Below are positions 57,348 through 64,000 of a stretch of DNA of 64,000 nucleotides, in pieces. A program made the position numbers and the translations under genes. Positions within the stretch are counted from its first letter, which is position 1. The number at the start of each line of letters is the position of its first letter. The stretch is from Mermis nigrescens (lineage: Eukaryota; Nematoda; Enoplea; Mermithida; Mermithidae): assembly GCA_036768485.1 (NCBI GenBank), contig JAVLUZ010000157.1, positions 14,000,011-14,064,010 of the forward strand, in the 5' to 3' direction. Below the pieces are notes generated by a model. The model had not been told where the DNA came from and did not search any database. It saw nothing but the letters and a program-made list of their open reading frames with translations.

Positions 57348-57956
57348 GCCGTATTCATTGGGGGGCGGGGGTCGCTCACCCCGGAAATGAAAAATAATTT
57401 TTGAAACGCACATGGGTTCCCCACACAGGAAAAAATGAGAAGAATTCTCAAAGTAGGTTTAAAACACCACGGAAACAGGTTTTAAGTGTAGTTATCAGCT
57501 AGTGAACTCAAAATTTTTCGGCTCTTAGCGCGGATTTTTTTCGATTGTGTATAGTTTTTGTCTTTTAGCCCGCCCAAAACCGCTCAAATTTTAGTTAGGC
57601 ATGTAGAACATGTCAGATTTTTTCGGTGCTTCGCGGCGAATCATTCATTTTTTGTATTGTTTTTTTCTTCGTAAATGATAAAGATTGATTACAAAGACAG
57701 AAGTTGGGAAATTATTCGTCGATTGAATGATGAGAAATCAGTTGTGTAGATTGTTTATACGATAGATTTGTGTAATATGAGTATGTTGTAGAGTGAAAAA
57801 ATTATAATTTTTTTTGACATTCTTTAACCATTGCATAGAGCTCGTTTGAGATAATACTCGAAAATGCCTTTATTTTTACCCATCATCTAATGGTTCTCGG
57901 GATATTTGACCTCAAAATTTTTGCCCCCCCCCCAAATAAAATCCCGGATCGGGCCT
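57348..57956 (-). mobile_element. Family C element
   Basis: CAGAGCCGTATTCATTGG ... ATCCCGGATCGGGCCTG, reverse orientation, with hairpin relics at about 57527 and 57617. Flanks GATATTAG / GACAATTG match poorly. Confidence 0.65.
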
Positions 57957-58074
57957 GGACAATTGAATCGAATTGCTCTTTTAGTCGTATAGAAATTGTT
58001 CCCCACCACTTAAGCTTAGGTTATGTATGGCATCAATCTAGCATAGGTCCATTGAAAACTAAGCGGCTAACGAC

Positions 58075-58301
58075 CATACCTGGACGTGGGGGTTTGACCC
58101 CCCAGAAACCAAAATACACCAGAATTCAATTTTAAAATTTTCTGTCTTTTTGTAGTATTTTAATGCCAATAGATTGTGCTCGATGAGAAACGTTGAAAAA
58201 TGGTGTTTTCTTCGCCGATACCACCATTTTTAAGGCCATTTTTTGACCTTCGAAAAGATCTTGCACCCCCTCCCCCACAGCTTTGGTGCCCCGCACCTGT
58301 G
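58075..58301 (+). mobile_element. hAT-like MITE family A, copy 9
   Basis: CATACCTGGACGTGG ... CCCCGCACCTGTG, duplication CTAACGAC / CTGACGAC (7 of 8). Confidence 0.82.
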
Positions 58302-58441
58302 CTGACGACTGGGAGAAAGGTTGAACACCCTATAAAATTACTCGTCTTAAGATATAAACTCGTTCTTTAATTCCCATTTCAAACCGAATAGCTTATCAGT
58401 GGATAAATCGCTAGATTAACCAAACACAAGGCCCTGGGGTC

Positions 58442-58703
58442 CATACGTGGGCAGCAAGAAAATTCGGGGAAGGGTGCAAGTACGGTGAAGGTCAAAAAGT
58501 GGCCCTAAAAATGGTGGTATGGCGATAAAAACAGCATTTTTCGACGTTTCATCAAGCACTATCCATTGGCATCAAAGAAATTGCGAAAAAAACGAAGAAA
58601 ATTTTCAAAAATTGAATTCTGGAGGAAGTATTTTGATTTCTGAGGAGTATTTTGGTTTCTGGGGGGTGTATGACCCACACAAACCCTCCCACGGCCAGGT
58701 GTG
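58442..58703 (-). mobile_element. hAT-like MITE family A, copy 10
   Basis: CATACGTGGGCAGC ... ACGGCCAGGTGTG, with a perfect 8-bp duplication CTGGGGTC. Confidence 0.87.
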
Positions 58704-59009
58704 CTGGGGTCTAATCTTAGTACACTACAAAACTACAAAAATTATGCAAAAGAGCGGGTATTTAGCAAAAAAAAGGTTAATAATTCATTTGGAGGTATAA
58801 TGGAGTATTCGGCATAGCACGATTCCCAAATTGTTGAGAAATTTCGGGTGAAAAGGGTTGTAAATTCGTTGAAGTGGTTCATCGGCTTTTGTAAATATTT
58901 GTTGAGCTAATAACTACGCAGTAACTTATATATAATGAATGAATCGACACTGATAAAAATTTTGATCACTTGTCTTAAGTACCATAAGTGATTTGGGCGG
59001 GGTTTTTAC

Positions 59010-59212
59010 CATACCTGGACTTGGGGGATTTTGGGGTATGCACCCCCGGAAATTTTTGGTTTTTTCACGCAATTTTTGATGCCAATGGATAGTGCTCGAT
59101 GGGGAACGTTGAAAAATGATGTGTTTTTTCGCCATCCACCATTTTTAAGGCCATTTTTTTACCTTTGAAAAAATCTTGCTCATCCCCAGAACTTTGGTGC
59201 GGCCCACCCATG
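59010..59212 (+). mobile_element. hAT-like MITE family A, copy 11
   Basis: CATACCTGGACTTGG ... GGCCCACCCATG, duplication GTTTTTAC / GTTTACAC (6 of 8). Confidence 0.78.
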
Positions 59213-59234
59213 GTTTACACCGCTGCCCTTGAAT

Positions 59235-60450
59235 TTTTTCACTTTATTTCTCCCGACAGAAATTTTTCACCCCCTTCCTCCGAAATTTGCGATTTTCTTA
59301 AAATTTCTGTAAAATTCGTGGAAAAAAGGCAATGTTTTTAAAAATTTTCGCAATTTGCTTAAAAGTGTCAAATTTTTGGCAAGTTGAGCCGTATACTCAT
59401 TCTTTGACCTCAATTTATCAAATTATTCTGATATTTTCTCGAATTTAATGTCTCCACGTCGTATAAAGATAGGTCATCGTCAGAAACGCTGAAAAACGTT
59501 TTTTGATGAGTAGTCATCGTTTTGAGTCCAATGAAGGCAAGGCACTTCAAAAATTAACCTCCCCACTTGAAGTTCCCATGGTGTGCTTGTCTGGTAAGTA
59601 TCATACGTGATCTTAGAGGGTTAGGTTTTTTCACCTTCCCCCGCCCCCTGTTTTTCACCTATTCCCCCCAGAATTCGCAATTTTTCGAAAAATTTTAGAA
59701 ATTCTGCTGAAAATTCATATAAAAGCTGTTTTTAAGCGTGTTTACTTATATATTTGCTCACAAGTGTCAAATTTGTGTGGCTATTTGCGCCATATACCCT
59801 GTTTTGACTACTTTGTTCAATTTATTTAACTTTTTAATTTTTTTTTAGAATTTTTCTATGCTTTTATGCTCTAGAAAGATAGAGCATTGTCAGAAACGCC
59901 GAGAAACGATTGTTTTTGACGCGTACCCACCATACATGAGCTTGGGGGGTTGGTGGGTTTCTACCATTCAACCCCTACACTCAGAAAAATTTTCAGCACC
60001 CCCCCCCAAAAATTTTTTTCTGACCCTCCCACCAGAATTGACGATTTTTTAAAGTTCCAAAAATTTTCTGAAAATTTGTCGAAAAGATGCTTTTTTGTGC
60101 GTTTTTAGCTATCTATTTGCTCAAAAGTGTGAAATTTTCTGCACTTCGCGCCATTATACTCGTGATTTGACGAGCATCGTCATAAACGCTGAAAAGATGA
60201 CTGTGACGCGTACCTACCATTTTTGGACCCAAAAAAGGCACTTCATAATTTCAACACCCCTCCCCAGAATTCCCATGTTGTTCATTATGATACCCACTAT
60301 TTTGGGCCTAGAAACGGTTTTTAAAATGTCAGCGCTCTCCTCAGAATCTCCCATGTTGTGCATTATGTTACTCACTATTTTTGGGCACAGAAAAAGGCTT
60401 TTAAATTTTAACACCCTCCCCAGAATTCCCATGATGTGCAAGTTTGTTAT
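59235..60450 (-). repeat. Cluster of three family D copies
   Basis: Three runs of the D order (C-rich start, G..TTTTC, GCGC hairpin relic, GATAGAGCATTGTCAGAAACG, CCCCCAGAATTCCCATG) start at about 59235, 59605 and 59930. In the last, the final block repeats (60255-60290, 60340-60365, 60410-60440). Boundaries between copies are uncertain. Confidence 0.6.
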
Positions 60451-60498
60451 ATAAGTACTACTAAGTGTATAATTGAATTGATTAAGTCATTGTACTCA

Positions 60499-60671
60499 CA
60501 GGCACGTAGCGCGCGTCCTATTTTGGGGTGACCAACGCTAATTTTTGGGGGACTAAGCCCAAAAAGGCCAAAAATAGCACAAAATAATGTTTAAAAGTGC
60601 GATTTTTCTGAATTTTAGGAGTCCGAACCCCCCTCCCCGCCTCCCATTCCTCCCCCATAAATGCGTGCCTG
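60499..60671 (+). mobile_element. hAT-like MITE family B, copy 7
   Basis: CAGGCACGTAGCGCGCG ... AATGCGTGCCTG, with a perfect 8-bp duplication TGTACTCA on both sides. It ends 31 bases before TMEM39 exon 5. Confidence 0.88.
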
Positions 60672-60702
60672 TGTACTCATTCGACCTTAATTTTGCATGA
60701 AG

Positions 60703-60823
60703 CTGGTCTGAGCACTGCACTTGGCCCGATGGATCGGTGGTCAAGCAGGGCAGGAGCCTTTTCAGAGCCCACGGCGTTTCCGTCGCCGCTGAACCCAGCA
60801 ATCCGGATCACGCTAGATTTTAT
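60703..60823 (+). CDS. TMEM39: TMEM39-family membrane protein, fifth exon
   Basis: Acceptor TTTGCATGAAG, then C completes the Pro codon, then WSEHCTWPDGSVVKQGRSLF, a loop, and N-P-D-H-A-R-F-Y. Human TMEM39A reads IWSENTIWPQG...SDVSHARFYF in this place. It ends in phase 0 at GTTAGT (60824). The family still needs about 75 residues (two transmembrane helices and a short tail); no exon for these was found before 64000, so the gene probably continues to the right. Confidence 0.9.
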
Positions 60824-61033
60824 GTTAGTTCGTTTTTAGACATTGTTTTCACTACTATTTTTAATTTACCTTTTTTTTCAAATTTTCCTTAAAAAGTTTT
60901 CAATTTTTTTGTAAAAGCTCTTAGTTTTTGAATCACAATTCTAAGGCTTGATTTTCAAATCCTTGCCTTGATCATCAAAAAATTATCCCAGACAGAACTG
61001 AAAAATGAAATAAAACTCATACGAATCCATACA

Positions 61034-61422
61034 TGATCTTGGGGGTTTCCACCCCCCCCCCGCGCAGAATCATTTTTCCACCCCCGCAAAAAATTTTTCA
61101 CCCACCCCCCCAGAATTGGCGATTTTTCAAAAGTTTCCTAAACTTACCTGAAAATTGGTAGAAAAAGTGTCTTTTTAAGGGTTTATTTGCTCAAAATCGC
61201 CAAATTTTCGGCGCTTCGCGCCATATATTCATGTTTTAAGCGATATATTGGTCAATTTATTCGTTTTTTTCGAAATTTTTCATGATTTCATGCTCTAGAG
61301 GATAAGTATCGTCAGAAACGACAAAAAACGATGTTTTTAACGCGTACCGACCATTTTTGGGCCCAAAAGTGGCACTTTAGGATTTCACCCCCCCCCAGAA
61401 TTCCCATACTGTGCATGTATGT
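61034..61422 (-). mobile_element. Family D MITE
   Basis: CATACATGATCTTGGGGG ... CTGTGCATGTATG, flanked by TACGAATC and TACAAATC (7 of 8). It contains CGGCGCTTCGCGCCA. Confidence 0.78.
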
Positions 61423-61937
61423 ACAAATCTAACTTGGATTAATGAGAATTTTTCTGTAGTTAATAATTGTCCTATTTAGAATGATCGCATTGTGTTGATT
61501 TTTTACTCTCGATGTTTGTATTCGTACTATTCGAAGATTGCTGCGTCTTAACCTCTTTTTTGATCATTATTAACACTTTATAGTATTTCTGTCCCTTTTT
61601 TACTGATTTCTTGATCATTCAATTCATAGTTTTCGGTCATCTTATTATTTTTTGCTTTTGCTTTTTTCTTTTTACTTTTCTACATTTGTTTATCGCTTTT
61701 CAATCTCATTGTCTCTCTGTAAGCCATCAGTTCATTAGTCATTGTGTGTTATATCTTTGATTTTATGTATCGAAAGTGTACTTTTTGAAAACTTGGGTCT
61801 GGGTCCAGAATTTTCGGCAACTCTGGGTCCGAGTTTGGGTCCAGGGAAAGTTAGACCAAGCCGAATCCGGGTCCAAGGTACTATAGTGTGAAGATTGTGT
61901 TGATGTTGTACCATGACCTGTTAAAGTTTTCCTGCAT
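61423..61937. other. Interval without gene
   Basis: T-rich. A short cluster of GGGTCC/GGGTCT words at 61797-61882 looks like the subterminal part of another hAT element, but its ends were not found. Confidence 0.35.
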
Positions 61938-62103
61938 CAGGCACGTATCTTAGAGGAGATGGGGGGTCCGGACCCCCCCCCCTGAATTCAGAAAAATTGG
62001 AAAAATAGGACTTTTTAAACGTTATTTTGTGCTATTTCTTAGGCTTAGACCCCCCAAATTAGTTTTGGCCCCCCTTCAAATAGGATGGTCAGCTACGTGC
62101 CTG
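61938..62103 (-). mobile_element. hAT-like MITE family B, copy 8
   Basis: CAGGCACGTATCTTAGAGG ... GTCAGCTACGTGCCTG, duplication TCCTGCAT / CCCTGCAT (7 of 8). Confidence 0.85.
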
Positions 62104-62460
62104 CCCTGCATCTTTAGCGCATTTAATGTTCCTCTTCGTCGCATTACACAGATTGGAGGTGCACGAGGAGCAATCCACAAATTGGTGGCCTGAATGATTT
62201 TTACTTATGCTAAAGAACCTAAATCTCTTTTACCATAGGTAGCGTTGTTAGCGCGTTCCTATAATATACTTGGGTACACGCAACATATGTCCCCCTTACA
62301 GCTATAACAAGACACATCTGGAAGGTGCGTGTTTTATTCAAAAGACATAATAAAACAATTGCTGTACATTTTTTTACACTCAATTTCCAGTGTGTAAAGA
62401 GCGTGTAAGGTCTTGGCGTAACGTTATAACATGTATGTAGCGATTTTCGGTGGTTTTCTC

Positions 62461-63293
62461 TAGAGCTGTGCCGGGGCCAGGCCCTGACCTGGCGCCGGGG
62501 CCTAGGCCACGGCTGCGGGGCCGAGGCTGGCCCCGGCACAGAGGGTCGAGGCCAAAGTTAGAGTTGATTATAATGTAGAAAATTGATAATGTTTTGGGCA
62601 GATTTACCTTCAAACTCAATTTCAAGCAAACCACAGATCTTGCTAATTCAAATCTTTATTTCACTATGTCAGATTGGTGCAAATTTCTAGTTAATAATCA
62701 AAATTGACATATTTTAAATTGCAATTCATATAGACGAGCATTTCCAGCTTGCTTGGTAGCAGACAGCTACGTCTATCAGAACAAATAGAATAATAAGCCT
62801 AAAAAAAGTGCAAAGTAAAGCACATTGAAAAACGCATCCAAGTCAGAGGAGTTAAATCCATACATGGGCAGCTCAAAAATTCTAGGGGGTCCAAAATTTT
62901 TCAAAGTCAAAAAGTGCCTCATAATATATGATAGAGCGAAAAAACACCGTTTTCTCGCGTTTCTCAATGAGAGCTATCCATTAGCATCAAAAAACCGCAG
63001 AAAAACAGAAAAAATTCTGAAAATCAATTTCTGCGAGGTCTAGCGGATTTTTGGGGGGGGGAGAATGTGAATTCTGGGGTCTAGATCCCCGATGCCCATG
63101 TTCTGTTATATCTTGTAATTCCAACAAATATTAACGCTTGACGTGCATATCTACAAGCAAGAATATATGCATAGGTACATATACGGGGTAGGGGCAGGGT
63201 CGTACTATGAGCATGGTAAAGCACGCTGTTATTGGCCCCGGCGGCGGCTCAGCCCCGGCCCCGGCAAAAAAAGGCGGCCCCGGCACAGCTCTA
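62461..63293. mobile_element. hAT-type element with CCCCGGC ends (nested)
   Basis: TAGAGCTGTGCCGGGGCC ... GGCCCCGGCACAGCTCTA, flanked by GTTTTCTC / GTTTTTCG (6 of 8). GGCCCCGG words fill both subterminal regions. A family A-like element (62859-63100) is nested in it. No transposase. Confidence 0.85.
62859..63100 (-). mobile_element. Family A-like MITE, diverged (nested)
   Basis: CATACATGGGCAGC ... GATGCCCATG with the core GAGAGCTATCCATTAGCATC. The flanks do not match. Confidence 0.65.
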
Positions 63294-64000
63294 GTTTTTC
63301 GCAGCGCGTACATAATTCTTTTGAACGCCTCATTTTATTTAATAGTATAGAATTGTAGATATAAATTTCTCTAGATATACATTTTTAGCTTATTGAATTT
63401 TGCATTAGTTCTTGAGGGGGAGTTTAAAGAGTGTAAAAGTCTGGGGGTAGAAAGAACAGATTTTGCAAGGGGTTTTGCCTTCGTGATGCCTGACAATAAC
63501 TTGGACTTAAGTCCTATAAAACGTTTTCTGATAGAAATGTACTACAGAGTAAGGGCTATTTTTTGCTTACCAGCAAACTTTTTTACACTCACTACGGAGT
63601 TAGATCTAGGGGTTTAAACTTTAGACTCCAGTGGATTGTGTGAAAAAAATGGCTTTTGTCTAAGATTTCTCTGTCACCTTCTCCGGTTATAAATTGCGAT
63701 AAATTGAATGAAAGAGAAATAAAGTACCTCCTAAAGACCCACGTCGCAGCAAACCGCGTTTAAAAACTCAATATTGAGCTACTTATGGAGGTGTAAAGTT
63801 CGAAAATCGAGTGGGTGTAAAATTTGGGCGAAAAACACGTTCTTTCGCGGAACCAAAAGTTTTGCGACATGCAAACGTACTACGATTTAGAGACTACACA
63901 AACTGGCTCCAACCAGCAATTTTTTACTACACTCAATGGGGAGTTAGGTCCAGGCTTTCAAAGTTTACAACGTGGAGGATTGTGGAAAGTACGTTTTTTG

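Larger units (their letters stand above)
62236..64000 (+). mobile_element. Second foldback element, left arm (runs off window)
   Basis: ATAGGTAGCGTTGTTAGCGC, then CCTATAATATACTTGGGTAC, the terminus of the 6-kb element at 36115, followed by TTGGCGTAACGTTATAA as in its right arm. After a nested hAT (62461-63293) the arm resumes with TTCTTGAGGGGGAGTTTAAA and GGTGTAAAGTT blocks to the window edge. Confidence 0.75.

Noticed and set aside
62118..62200. Possible last TMEM39 exon (A-F-N-V-P-L-R after CATCTTTAG)
   Set aside because: The P-L-R resemblance is short, the splice phase does not fit the phase-0 end of exon 5, and the frame stops quickly without transmembrane residues.

Overview
The window is eukaryotic and almost certainly animal nuclear DNA. 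It is AT-rich, its few genes are split by introns of up to about 10 kb, it has one assembly gap (100 N at 11348-11447), and most of it is transposon debris. The best gene is a TMEM39-family membrane-protein gene on the + strand. Its five recognisable coding exons run from about 34.4 kb to 60.8 kb, with the start side uncertain and the C-terminal exon(s) not found. The repeat style (many hAT-type MITEs, Harbinger, a CR1/Jockey-like LINE) would suit an arthropod, but I cannot name the species from sequence.

Left part (1-11.3 kb): a compact two-exon ubiquitin-like gene (101-616) of 76 codons, and a second, more diverged two-exon 76-codon candidate (9502-10269). Between them lie a 372-bp palindrome with no spacer (3359-3730) and a decayed PIF/Harbinger transposon (about 5.4-8.8 kb). 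The transposase of that Harbinger is split by a hAT-like MITE, and that MITE is itself split by a foldback element whose arms are minisatellite.

11.8-17.3 kb: a truncated, frameshifted non-LTR retrotransposon on the - strand, inserted into a tandem array of about 198-bp units. 18.3-31 kb: hAT-type elements, including one copy inserted into its own family, then a 3.5-kb minisatellite with a 21-bp unit. 32.8-42.2 kb: three MITEs with CAGTGCTCGCCA ends and TA duplications, and a 6-kb foldback element whose arms carry GTGTAAA/TTTACAC palindromes. A second copy of that foldback starts at 62.2 kb and runs off the window.

Two themes stand out. First, at least eight unrelated-looking families show 8-bp target-site duplications that can be read directly (often perfect, usually 7/8), so a hAT-like machinery seems to have mobilised many short elements; nearly every intron of the TMEM39 gene is filled with them, some within tens of bases of splice acceptors. 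Second, a 13-bp hairpin, GGCGC-GAA-GCGCC, usually followed by GAAAATTT, recurs more than 30 times inside otherwise dissimilar repeat families. No tRNA, rRNA, CRISPR or prokaryotic operon structure was seen.
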